Notes under the pieces: generated by a model | Databases searched by the model: none | Seen by the model: the letters and a program-made list of their open reading frames with translations, nothing else | What the model was told of the DNA's origin: nothing | Shown: positions 18,949 to 27,407 of the stretch, in pieces | How the letters are laid out: each line of letters begins with the position of its first letter | Numbering within the stretch: position 1 is the stretch's first letter | Origin: Pseudoduganella plicata | GTDB lineage: Bacteria; Pseudomonadota; Gammaproteobacteria; Burkholderiales; Burkholderiaceae_D | DNA length: 64,000 nucleotides | Assembly (NCBI RefSeq): GCF_004421005.1 | Contig: NZ_CP038026.1 | Span: forward strand, 5,208,001-5,272,000 | Reading direction: 5' to 3' | Position numbers and translations under genes: made by a program

Positions 18949-20091
18949 TCAGCGCTTGCCGGCGCGTGTCGCCACGTCCACCCAGACTGCCAGCGTCAGG
19001 ATGAAGCCCTTGACGATCATCTGCCAGTAGGTATCGACGTCCAGCATCGACATGCCGTTATCCAGGCTGGCCATCACCAGCGCGCCGATCAGCGCGCCGT
19101 ACACGGTGCCCGAGCCGCCGCGCATCGACGTGCCGCCGATGAAGCAGGCGGCAATGGCATCGAGTTCGCCGGACATGCCGGCCGACGGCGAACCCGCCGC
19201 CAGGCGGGCCGTGTTGATCACGCCGGCCAGGGCGCACATCAGCCCCATGATCCCGAAGATCCACAGCTTGACGGCCTTGACGTTGATGCCGGACAGGCGT
19301 GTCGCTTCCATGTTCGAGCCGACGGCATAGATGCGGCGGCCGAACACGGTCTGCGTCGTCATGTACGTGAAGACGGCCAGCAGCGCGAGCAGCAGCAGCA
19401 CGGGCAGCGGAATGCCTTCGTAGCTGTTCAGCGTCGTGACGAAGCCCGCCAGCACGGCGGCGATCAGGACCAGGCGCAGCGCGTCGCGCCAGATGGGTGC
19501 CTGCTCCAGCCCGTGCCTGGCGCGGCTGGCGCGCTGGCGCCACGTCAGGAACACCGCCACACCAAACAGCACGACGCCCAGCAGCAGGCCCAGTTGCGGC
19601 GCCAGGTAGCCCTGGCCCAGGTGCACCAGCTCCGGCGACACGGGCGCCACCGTCACGCCGCCCGTCACGCCCAGCACGATGCCGCGGTAGGCCAGCATGC
19701 CGCCGAGGCCGACAATGAACGAAGGGATGTGCAGGTAGGCCGTCAGGTAGCCGTTGAACAGGCCGATGAACAAGCCGACGCCAAGAACGATCAGCAGGTT
19801 GATGGGCAGCGACATGCCGTGCGTGACGTCCAGCACGGCGGCAATGCCGCCCAGGAGGCCCAGCAGCGAGCCGACCGACAGGTCGATCTCGCCGGCGATG
19901 ATGACAAGCGACATGCCACAGGCGACGATGCCGGTGATGGCCATCTGGCGCATCAGGTTCGACATATTGCGCGGCGTGATGAAGCCGCCTTCCGTCTTCC
20001 ATGTGAAGAAGCCCCAGATCAGCGCGATGGCGATCAGGAGCGCCAGCATCTTATATTGCGTAAACAGCTTTTTGAGTTGGTTGCTTTGCAT
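18949..20091 (-). CDS. xylH: xylose ABC transporter permease
   Basis: A 380-residue inner-membrane permease of the ribose/xylose/arabinose family. It has about ten hydrophobic helices and the signature motifs GEIDLSVGSLLGL, GLFNGYLTAYLHIPSFIVGLG and GLMCALAGVINTARL, the last close to the EAA-like region that contacts the ATPase. It forms the membrane channel for XylF-delivered xylose. It follows xylG in the order FGH, and the GH3 gene begins 21 nt downstream. Confidence 0.92.
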   Translation of the reverse strand: MQSNQLKKLFTQYKMLALLIAIALIWGFFTWKTEGGFITPRNMSNLMRQMAITGIVACGMSLVIIAGEIDLSVGSLLGLLGGIAAVLDVTHGMSLPINLLIVLGVGLFIGLFNGYLTAYLHIPSFIVGLGGMLAYRGIVLGVTGGVTVAPVSPELVHLGQGYLAPQLGLLLGVVLFGVAVFLTWRQRASRARHGLEQAPIWRDALRLVLIAAVLAGFVTTLNSYEGIPLPVLLLLALLAVFTYMTTQTVFGRRIYAVGSNMEATRLSGINVKAVKLWIFGIMGLMCALAGVINTARLAAGSPSAGMSGELDAIAACFIGGTSMRGGSGTVYGALIGALVMASLDNGMSMLDVDTYWQMIVKGFILTLAVWVDVATRAGKR

Positions 20092-20103
20092 GGGAATGGA
20101 GGG

Positions 20104-21624
20104 TCAGTGGGTGATTGCCGCGGTCAGCAGCGTTTCCTGCGTCAGGTTGTCGTTGACGAAGTCGCCGCGCAGTTTTCCTTCGCCGATCACGAGCACGCGG
20201 TCTGAGATGCCCAGCACTTCCTGCAGCTCGGACGACACCATGATGATCGACATGCCCTGTCTGGCAAGGTCGAACATCAGCTGGTAGATCTCGAACTTGG
20301 CGCCCACGTCGACGCCGCGCGTGGGCTCGTCCAGGATCAGGATCTTCGGGCGCGTCAGCAGCATCTTCGACAGCACGGCCTTCTGCTGGTTGCCGCCGGA
20401 CAGGCTTGTGATCGAAAGGAACGGGCTGGCCGTCTTGAGCTTCAGGCGCTTGACTTCCTCGCGCACCGTGCGCAGCTCTGCCTCGGCATCGATGCGGGTC
20501 GCGTGCGCGAAGTCGCGCAGCACCGCCATCGTCATGTTCTGGCCGACCGTCAGGTCCGGCACGATGCCGTGGTGCTTGCGGTCCTCCGGCACCATCGCCA
20601 GGCCGTTGCGGATGGCCTTCAGGGGCGTGCCCGTATCGAGCCGCTGGCCTTCGAGCAGGACTTCCGCCTCGTACGGCCCGTTATAGGCGCCGAAGATGGC
20701 CGAGACCAGTTCCGTGCGGCCGGCGCCCACCAGGCCGGCGATGCCAAGGATCTCGCCACGGCGCAGGTTGAACGACACGTTGTCGACCCGCTTGCGCTGC
20801 GGGTTGTCCGGATCCCAGCACGTCACGTTGCGCGCCTCGAACACGACCTCGCCCAGCGCATGTTCATGCTTCGGATACAGCTGGTTCATCTCGCGGCCCA
20901 CCATCTGCGAGATGATGCGCTCCACGCTCATCTCGCGCATCGGCGTGGTGGCGATATGCTGGCCGTCGCGGATCGTCACGATCGTGTCGCAGATCGCCGC
21001 GATCTCATCCAACTTGTGCGAGATGTAGATGCACGTGACGCCCTTGGCCTTGAGCGAGCGCATGATGTCGAGCAGGACGGCGATTTCCGACGACGTCAGC
21101 GACGACGACGGCTCGTCCAGGATCAGCAGCCTGGCGTTCTTGTTGAGCGCCTTGGCGATCTCGATCAGCTGCTGGTGGCCGCCGCCATACTGCTTGACGG
21201 GCAGCACGACGTTGACGTCGCGGATATTCAGTTCGGCCAGCAGTTCCACGGCGCGGCGGTTCATCGCGTCGTAGTCCATCCGTCCGCCGGGCAGCCTGAT
21301 CTCGTTACCGAGGAACAGATTCTCCGTCACCGACAGCTCCGGCACCAGCATCAGCTCCTGGTGGATGATGACGATGCCGGCCGCCTCCGTCTCGCGGATC
21401 GACGTCGCCTTCAACGGTTTGCCCTGCCAGAAAATCTCGCCGTCATAGGTGCCGTGCGGGTAGACGCCGGACAGCACCTTCATCAGCGTCGACTTGCCGG
21501 CGCCGTTCTCGCCACACAGGCCGACGCATTCGCCGGCCTTGACCCTGATGTCGATGCCGTTCAATGCCCGCACACCGCCGAACTGCTTGACGATGTTCCT
21601 CATTTCGAGCAGATACTCGTTCAT
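20104..21624 (-). CDS. xylG: xylose ABC transporter ATP-binding protein
   Basis: A 506-residue double-ATPase subunit. Domain 1 has Walker A GENGAGKST, the signature YGGGHQQL (family usually YGGGQQQL) and Walker B LLILDEPSSSLT. Domain 2 has the degenerate P-loop GLVGAGRTEL, signature LSGGNQQK and Walker B LILDEPTRGVDVG, as usual for AraG/XylG proteins. It powers xylose import with XylF and XylH. The ATG at 21624 is preferred over a long upstream in-frame extension that overlaps xylF. The Gln-to-His change in the first signature is unusual but conservative in position. Confidence 0.93.
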   Translation of the reverse strand: MNEYLLEMRNIVKQFGGVRALNGIDIRVKAGECVGLCGENGAGKSTLMKVLSGVYPHGTYDGEIFWQGKPLKATSIRETEAAGIVIIHQELMLVPELSVTENLFLGNEIRLPGGRMDYDAMNRRAVELLAELNIRDVNVVLPVKQYGGGHQQLIEIAKALNKNARLLILDEPSSSLTSSEIAVLLDIMRSLKAKGVTCIYISHKLDEIAAICDTIVTIRDGQHIATTPMREMSVERIISQMVGREMNQLYPKHEHALGEVVFEARNVTCWDPDNPQRKRVDNVSFNLRRGEILGIAGLVGAGRTELVSAIFGAYNGPYEAEVLLEGQRLDTGTPLKAIRNGLAMVPEDRKHHGIVPDLTVGQNMTMAVLRDFAHATRIDAEAELRTVREEVKRLKLKTASPFLSITSLSGGNQQKAVLSKMLLTRPKILILDEPTRGVDVGAKFEIYQLMFDLARQGMSIIMVSSELQEVLGISDRVLVIGEGKLRGDFVNDNLTQETLLTAAITH

Positions 21625-21635
21625 GCGTTGTCCTG

Positions 21636-22640
21636 TCAGTTGGCGCTCAGCTGGGCTTTCGTGTAGAACCCGTCGTCCACCAGCGTCTGCACATTGGCTT
21701 TCGTGAGGGGGATGGGTTTGAGCAGCAGGGTGCTGACCTGTTTCAGGCCATTGTTGTACTGCGCGTTGTAGGCCGGCTTCTCGTTGCGCACCAGCTGGAT
21801 CGACAGCTTGGCCGCCTCGCTGGCGATCAGCTTGAGCGGCTTGTAGACGGTCAGCGTCTGCGTGCCGGCGATGACGCGCTTGACGGCGGCGATATCGGCA
21901 TCCTGGCCGGACACCGGCACCTTGCCGGCCAGCTTCTGCGCCGTCAGCGCCTGGATGGCGCCGCCCGCGGTGCCGTCGTTGGAGGCGACGATCGCGTCGA
22001 TCTTGTTGTTGTTGGCCGTCAGCGCGTTCTCGACGATGGACATGGCCTCGGAAGCGCTCCAGTCCTTGACCCATTGCTTGCCGACGATTTTGATGTCGCC
22101 CTTGTCGACCAGCGGCTGCAGCACCTTCATCTGGCCTTCGCGCAGCAGCTTGGCGTTGTTGTCGGTCGGCGCGCCGCCCAGCAGGTAATAGTTACCCTTC
22201 GGTTTGGCCGCCACGACACCCTGCGCCTGCATCTCGCCCACCTTCTCGTTGTCGAACGAGATATAGGCGTCGATGTCGGCGTTCAGGATCAGGCGGTCGT
22301 ACGACACCACCTTGATTTTCGCCTTTTTCGCTTCGCGCACGGCGTTGTTCAGTACCGTCGCGTTGTACGGCACGATGACCAGCACGTCCACGCCGCGCGA
22401 AATCAGGTTCTCGATCTGGGAGATCTGGCGCTGCTCGTTGGCGTCGGCCGACTGGACGTACACTTTCGCGCCCAGCTTCGTGGCCTCGGCCGTAAAGAAG
22501 TCGCGGTCGCGCACCCAGCGTTCCAGGCGCAGGTCGTCAATGGAAAAACCGATCTTGGGATTCTTGGCGTCCGCGTGGGCGGCGCCGCAGGACAGGGCGA
22601 GCAGGGCGCCGACAACGGCGGTTTTCAACAGCTTGTTCAT
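21636..22640 (-). CDS. xylF: D-xylose-binding periplasmic protein
   Basis: A 334-residue type I periplasmic sugar-binding protein. The signal peptide (MNKLLKTAVVGALLALSCGA...AHA) is followed by KIGFSIDDLRLERWVRDRDFF, a XylF hallmark, then NLISRGVDVLVIVPYN, YDRLILNADIDAYISFDNEKVG and VASNDGTAGGAIQAL. It captures xylose for the XylGH transporter. A good aggag ribosome site precedes the ATG. It follows xylD after about 95 bp that include a short ggcc hairpin but no strong terminator, so it is probably part of the same long operon. Confidence 0.94.
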   Translation of the reverse strand: MNKLLKTAVVGALLALSCGAAHADAKNPKIGFSIDDLRLERWVRDRDFFTAEATKLGAKVYVQSADANEQRQISQIENLISRGVDVLVIVPYNATVLNNAVREAKKAKIKVVSYDRLILNADIDAYISFDNEKVGEMQAQGVVAAKPKGNYYLLGGAPTDNNAKLLREGQMKVLQPLVDKGDIKIVGKQWVKDWSASEAMSIVENALTANNNKIDAIVASNDGTAGGAIQALTAQKLAGKVPVSGQDADIAAVKRVIAGTQTLTVYKPLKLIASEAAKLSIQLVRNEKPAYNAQYNNGLKQVSTLLLKPIPLTKANVQTLVDDGFYTKAQLSAN

Positions 22641-22734
22641 ACAGTCTCCTGGTTAAGGGCCTTTGCGGCCTCTTGTTCTTGGGGTGGATGATGGTTGTCT
22701 GCCTGGTGAATAGTGCTTCTCTGGTGGTTACCTT

Positions 22735-24516
22735 CTAGTGATTATGCCGCGGCATGACATTGGCGACGCCGCGGTATTCGACGGCCAGCTCCATGCAGGC
22801 GCCCGTGTGCATCTGGCCCACGGTAGCACGGTAGATTTCCTGCCACGGCGTCTGGCTTGGCGGTACGGGCGGAATGCCTTCTTCCTTGCGGCGCGCCAGC
22901 TCCGCGTCGTCGACCAGCATGTCGCACGTGCCTGCGTTCAGGTCGATGCGGACCGTGTCGCCGGTACGGATGTACGCCAGGCCGCCCCCCACCGCCGCTT
23001 CCGGCGACGCGTTCAGAATCGATGGGCTGTCCGACGTGCCGGACTGGCGGCCGTCGCCCAGGGTCGGCAGGTTCTTCACGCCACGCCTGATCAGCGCATC
23101 GGGCGGCTGCATGTTGACCACTTCGGCGGAGCCGGGCCAGCCGATGGGACCCGCGCCACGGATGACGAGGATGCAATCCTCGTCGATGTTCAGGCTCGGG
23201 TCGTTGATGCGGGCGTGGTAGTCGCCGGAACCGTCGAACACGATGGCGCGGCATTCGAACACGTTTTCCTGCCCGGGCTTGGACAGGTAGCGGGCGCGGA
23301 ACTCCGGCGAGATGACGGACGTCTTCATGATCGCGAAGTCGAACAGGTTGCCCTTCAGGACAAAGAAGCCCGCAGCCGTTTTCAGCGGCTGGTCGAACGG
23401 CGCGATCATCTCGCGGTCGACGCTTTCGTGGCCTTCCAGGTTCGCCGCCATCGTCCTGCCGGTGACGGTGGGGCGGTCGGCGCGCAGCTTGCCGGCCTGC
23501 AGCAGCTCCCACATCACGGCGGGCACGCCGCCGGCGCGGTGGAAGCGCTCGCCCAGGTATTTGCCCGAAGGCTGCATGTTCAGCAGCAGCGGCACGTCGT
23601 GGCCGTATTCCATCCAGTCTTCCAGCCGCAGCTCGACGCCGGCATGGCGCGCCATGGCGATGATGTGCTGCTGGGCGTTGGTGGAGCCGCCGATGGCCGC
23701 GTTGACGACGATCGCATCCAGGAACGCGTCGCGCGACAGGATATCGGATGGCTTGACGTCCAGCTTCGCCAGTTCGACGATGCGCCGGCCCGTCTCGTAG
23801 GCCATCTGGCCCCGTTCGCGGTACGGCGCGGGAATGGCGGAGCAGCCGGTCAGCGACATGCCCAGCGCTTCGGCGATGGCGTTCATCGTCGACGCCGTGC
23901 CCATCGTGTTGCAGTGCCCGGCGGACGGCGCCGAAGCGGCGGCAATCTGCAGGAATTTCTCATTGTCGATCTCGCCCGCGGCCAGGCGGCGCCGCCCCTT
24001 CCAGATGGCGGCGCCGGAACCGACCAGTTCACCATCGAGCCAGCCGTCCAGCATCGGGCCGCCGGACAGCACGATGGCGGGAATGTCCACGGTGGACGCG
24101 GCCATGATCTGCGCCGGCGTCGTCTTGTCGCAGCCGGTCGTCAGCACGACGGCGTCGATGGGGTAGCCGTGCAGGATTTCCACCAGTCCCATATAGGCCA
24201 GGTTGCGGTCGATGGCGGCGGTGGGGCGGCGGCAGTTCTCGAAGATCGGATGCAGCGGGAATTCCATCGGAATGCCGCCCGCATCGCGGATGCCGTCGCG
24301 CACGCGCCTGGCCAGCTCCAGGTGGATGCGGTTGCATGGGCTGATGTCGCTGCCCGACTGGGCGATGCCGATGATCGGCTTGCCCGAGCGCAGCTCGCTC
24401 GGTGTGATCCCGTAGTTCATGAAGCGCTCCAGGTACAGCGCGGTCATGTCGATGAAGTCGGGATTGTCGAACCAGTCCTGCGAGCGGTAGCGGCGGGTGG
24501 TGTTTTCGGCGCTCAT
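22735..24516 (-). CDS. xylD: D-xylonate dehydratase
   Basis: A 593-residue IlvD/EDD-family Fe-S dehydratase close to Caulobacter XylD. Matching segments include FRSRDWFDNP-like YRSQDWFDNPDFIDMTALYL, GIAQSGSDISPCNRIHL (cluster Cys), VVLTTGCDKTTPAQIMAA, SAGHCNTMGTAST (second and third Cys regions), PTLGDGRQSGTSDSPSILNA and the C-terminal MPRHNH. It converts D-xylonate to 2-keto-3-deoxy-D-xylonate in the oxidative xylose pathway. The ATG at 24516 overlaps the xylC stop by four bases. Confidence 0.94.
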   Translation of the reverse strand: MSAENTTRRYRSQDWFDNPDFIDMTALYLERFMNYGITPSELRSGKPIIGIAQSGSDISPCNRIHLELARRVRDGIRDAGGIPMEFPLHPIFENCRRPTAAIDRNLAYMGLVEILHGYPIDAVVLTTGCDKTTPAQIMAASTVDIPAIVLSGGPMLDGWLDGELVGSGAAIWKGRRRLAAGEIDNEKFLQIAAASAPSAGHCNTMGTASTMNAIAEALGMSLTGCSAIPAPYRERGQMAYETGRRIVELAKLDVKPSDILSRDAFLDAIVVNAAIGGSTNAQQHIIAMARHAGVELRLEDWMEYGHDVPLLLNMQPSGKYLGERFHRAGGVPAVMWELLQAGKLRADRPTVTGRTMAANLEGHESVDREMIAPFDQPLKTAAGFFVLKGNLFDFAIMKTSVISPEFRARYLSKPGQENVFECRAIVFDGSGDYHARINDPSLNIDEDCILVIRGAGPIGWPGSAEVVNMQPPDALIRRGVKNLPTLGDGRQSGTSDSPSILNASPEAAVGGGLAYIRTGDTVRIDLNAGTCDMLVDDAELARRKEEGIPPVPPSQTPWQEIYRATVGQMHTGACMELAVEYRGVANVMPRHNH

Positions 24517-25397
24517 GCGAATTTGTCCATGATGTATTGATGCGCCGGCAGGCCGGGCACGGGCACGCGGAAGGCGAACAGCGCGCCGGCCAGCGGGTGG
24601 CGCCCGCGTTCCTCGTCGCTCATGCCTTTCCAGGCGGTGGTGGCAAAGGCCGTGCGCAGGTCCGGGCCGCCGAACGCGATCTTCGTCACGTTCGGGCACG
24701 GGAACACGACGAAGTCGAGCAGCTCGCCGGCGGGCGAGTAACGCTCCACGCGGCCGCCGCCGAACAGCGCGACCCACACGCAGCCGTCGGCATCCACGCT
24801 GGTGCCGTCCGGGTAGCCGCTGCCGGCGATTTCGACGAACGTGCGGCGGTTCGACAGGGCGCCGGCGGCATCGACGTCGAACGCGTAGACGCGTTTCTGC
24901 AGCGTGTCCGTGTGGTAGAAGGTCCTGCGATCCGGGCTGAATGCCGGACCATTGGTGATGACGTAGCCGTGGTCATGGCGGCGCAGCGCGCCGTCGAAAC
25001 GGTACAGGGCGCCGGTCGGCGCTTCCTCGGCGTTGTCCATGGAGCCGAACCACAGCGCGCCGTCCGGGGCCACGCTGGCGTCGTTCATGCGGTTGCCCGG
25101 CAGCTGATCTTCCAGCGTCAGCACGGGCTTGAACGTGGCGCGCGCCGGGTCGTAATGTACCAGCTGGCCAGGCAGGCCGCAAATCAGGCCGCCGCCGCGC
25201 ACCGGCAGTGCGAAGCCCGTTTCGTCCGGCATGTCGAACGTCTCGCGGTTGCCGCCATCGGGGCCGCAGCGGTGCAGCTTGCGTCCCTTGATGTCGACGA
25301 AGTACAGCACCCCTTCGTCCGCATGCCAGACCGGGCCTTCGCCCAGCTTGGCGCCGACGGGCCAGATGCATTCTGGCGCGATCGCCTGGGCGTTCAT
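24513..25397 (-). CDS. xylC: xylonolactonase (SMP-30/gluconolactonase family)
   Basis: A 294-residue beta-propeller lactonase with the family metal-site motifs LGEGPVWHADE, NRMNDASVAPDGALWFGSMD and SGYPDGTSVDADGCVWVA. It opens D-xylono-lactone to D-xylonate between XylB and XylD. It overlaps xylD and xylB by four bases on each side (ATGA junctions), so the three genes are translationally coupled. The ATG at 25397 gives the normal N-terminus; upstream in-frame sequence lies inside xylB. Confidence 0.9.
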   Translation of the reverse strand: MNAQAIAPECIWPVGAKLGEGPVWHADEGVLYFVDIKGRKLHRCGPDGGNRETFDMPDETGFALPVRGGGLICGLPGQLVHYDPARATFKPVLTLEDQLPGNRMNDASVAPDGALWFGSMDNAEEAPTGALYRFDGALRRHDHGYVITNGPAFSPDRRTFYHTDTLQKRVYAFDVDAAGALSNRRTFVEIAGSGYPDGTSVDADGCVWVALFGGGRVERYSPAGELLDFVVFPCPNVTKIAFGGPDLRTAFATTAWKGMSDEERGRHPLAGALFAFRVPVPGLPAHQYIMDKFA

Positions 25398-26191
25398 GCG
25401 CCGTACCATCCCGCGTCGACAAAATAATCGCGGCCGGAGCAGCGGCGGGCGTTGTTCGACGCCAGGAACAGCGTCAGTGCCGCCACGTCTTCCGTTTCCA
25501 CGCGCTCGTGCAGGCATTGCGCGGCCAGGATATTGGCTTCGTCTTCCGGCGAGTGCCACAGGGCCATCTGGCGCGGCGTCCTGATGGAGCCGGGAATGAT
25601 CGTGTTGACGCGGATGCCGTCGCCGCCGAGGTCGCGCGCCAGGCCGCGCGTCATGCCTTCGATGGCCGCCTTGGCAGTCATGTACAGCGACAGGCTGTCG
25701 AGCGCCAGGTGCCACGAGATCGAACCGAAGTTCAGGATCACGCCGCCGCCGGCCGCCTTCATGCCGCCGGCCACCGCCTGCGCGCAGAAGAACTGATGGC
25801 GCAGGTTCACGGCCAGGCTGTCGTTCCAGTACTGCGGCGTGACTTCGTGCACCTTGTGGCGGTGGTCGTTGGCGGCGTTGTTGATCAGGATTTCGACGGG
25901 GCCGATTTCGTCGGCAATCTGCGCGAACGTCCTGCCCACGGCGTCCAGGTCTGTCAGGTCGCAGTGAATGAAGCGGGGAACGTGTCCCACGCCTTCGGCG
26001 CCGGCCAGACCAGTCGCCAGCGCGTGCGACGCTTCGTCGGCGATGTCGAGGAAAACGACCTGCGCGCCCTGGCGGGCGAACGCGTCGACGATGGCCGAAC
26101 CGATGCCGGTGCCGCCGCCCGTGACGACGACCCGCTTGCCGGCGAGGTCAGGGTAGGTTGCATAGACCATCGCCGTTTTTGCTTCACTCAT
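25394..26191 (-). CDS. xylB: D-xylose 1-dehydrogenase (SDR)
   Basis: A 265-residue short-chain dehydrogenase very like Caulobacter XylB. It shows KRVVVTGGGTGIGSAI (dinucleotide loop), VFLDIADE, NNAANDHRHKVHEVT, NLRHQFFCAQAVA, FGSISWHLALDSLSLYMTAK with the Ser-Tyr-Lys set, and YFVDAGWYGA at the end. It oxidises D-xylose to xylonolactone with NAD+. Its ATG shares one base with the xylX stop (TAATG). Confidence 0.92.
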   Translation of the reverse strand: MSEAKTAMVYATYPDLAGKRVVVTGGGTGIGSAIVDAFARQGAQVVFLDIADEASHALATGLAGAEGVGHVPRFIHCDLTDLDAVGRTFAQIADEIGPVEILINNAANDHRHKVHEVTPQYWNDSLAVNLRHQFFCAQAVAGGMKAAGGGVILNFGSISWHLALDSLSLYMTAKAAIEGMTRGLARDLGGDGIRVNTIIPGSIRTPRQMALWHSPEDEANILAAQCLHERVETEDVAALTLFLASNNARRCSGRDYFVDAGWYGA

Positions 26192-27381
26192 TATTTCTCT
26201 CCAATTGTCGATGCCAGGCCGCGCCGGGCCAGGTTGCCGTACAGGGCGCGAACGCCGAAGGTCCATGGCGCGATCTGGTCGCTGCGCTGGACGTGATTGA
26301 TCAGCGCACCCAGCGCCGGCGTCGCGATCGTGACGCGGTCGCCCAGGTGGTGCGTGAAGCCGGAGCCGGCGCTGTCGCGGTCCTTGATCGGCGAGAACAT
26401 CGTGCCGAGGAAGAGCATGAAGCCGTCCGGGTACTGGTGGTGTTTGCCGCAGGTCTGTCCCACCAGGTCGAGCGGGTCGCGGCTGATCTGCTTCATCATG
26501 CTCGCGCCGTCGAGCACGAAGCCGTCGTCCGCGCCTTCGATGGTCAGGTGCACTTCCGCATTGCGCACGGTGTCGAGGGTGAAGTTCTTGTCGAACAGGC
26601 GAATGAACGGGCCGATGGCGCAGGAGCCGTTGTTGTCCTTGGCTTTGCCCAGCAGCAGGGCGCTGCGGCCCTCGATATCGCGCAGGTTGACGTCGTTGCC
26701 CAGGGTGGCGCCGACCACGGTGCCGCGGCTGTTCACGGCCAGGACAATCTCCGGCTCCGGGTTGTTCCACTTCGAGTCCGGGTGCAGGCCCACGTCGGCC
26801 CCGAAGCCGACGGCTGCCATCGGCTGCGACTTCGAGAACACTTCCGCATACGGGCCGATGCCTACTTCCATGTATTGCGACCAGGCGCCGCGGCTGATGA
26901 ATTCCTGCTTCAGCTTTTCCGCGTCCGGGGAGCCGGGCCTGATGCTGGACAGGTCCGCGCCGATGGTGGCCAGCAGCTCGCTGCGCAGCTTGTCGGCCCG
27001 GGCGGCGTCGCCGCCAGCCTGCTCTTCGATCACGCGTTCAAGCAGACTGACGGCAAACGTGACACCGCAGGCCTTGATGGCCTGCACGTCGCATGGCGCC
27101 AGCAGGCGCACGTCCTCGTTCCGGCCGGCCAGCGCCGCGTCGATCAGCTGCTGGGCCGAGCCCAGGTGGTCGCCCGGCGCGGAACGGGCCAGGGCGACCG
27201 CATCCTCGCGCTCGAACAGGTCGGACACGGTGGCCACGTGGGTGGTGATGTCATACACTTCGCCGGCGCGCACGGCAACGACGCACGGGCCGTCGATGGC
27301 GCCACCGCGCCACACGCGGCCGACCAGCAGTGCGTCCGACAGGTCGGACGGCAACAGCGACTGGGCTGACGCTTCCTTCAT
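26191..27381 (-). CDS. xylX: 2-keto-3-deoxy-D-xylonate dehydratase (FAH family)
   Basis: A 396-residue fumarylacetoacetase-fold enzyme resembling Caulobacter XylX. Shared segments are LKAAGVTFAVS-like IKACGVTFAVSLLERVIEE, SQYMEVGIGPYAEVF, WNNPEPEIVL, LGNDVNLRDIEGRSALLLGK and HHQYPDGFMLFLGTMF, which include the metal-binding acidic residues. It dehydrates 2-keto-3-deoxy-xylonate to 2-ketoglutarate semialdehyde. The next enzyme, ketoglutarate semialdehyde dehydrogenase (xylA of Caulobacter), is not in the window. It lies 26 nt after gudD. Confidence 0.9.
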   Translation of the reverse strand: MKEASAQSLLPSDLSDALLVGRVWRGGAIDGPCVVAVRAGEVYDITTHVATVSDLFEREDAVALARSAPGDHLGSAQQLIDAALAGRNEDVRLLAPCDVQAIKACGVTFAVSLLERVIEEQAGGDAARADKLRSELLATIGADLSSIRPGSPDAEKLKQEFISRGAWSQYMEVGIGPYAEVFSKSQPMAAVGFGADVGLHPDSKWNNPEPEIVLAVNSRGTVVGATLGNDVNLRDIEGRSALLLGKAKDNNGSCAIGPFIRLFDKNFTLDTVRNAEVHLTIEGADDGFVLDGASMMKQISRDPLDLVGQTCGKHHQYPDGFMLFLGTMFSPIKDRDSAGSGFTHHLGDRVTIATPALGALINHVQRSDQIAPWTFGVRALYGNLARRGLASTIGEK

Positions 27382-27407
27382 GATGTCTCCTCGGTTTGTA
27401 GGGTGAA

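Noticed and set aside
25394..26191. The SDR as uronate dehydrogenase
   Set aside because: Its sequence follows XylB (HRHKVHEVT, SISWHLALDSLSLY) rather than uronate dehydrogenases, and it is coupled to xylC and xylD.
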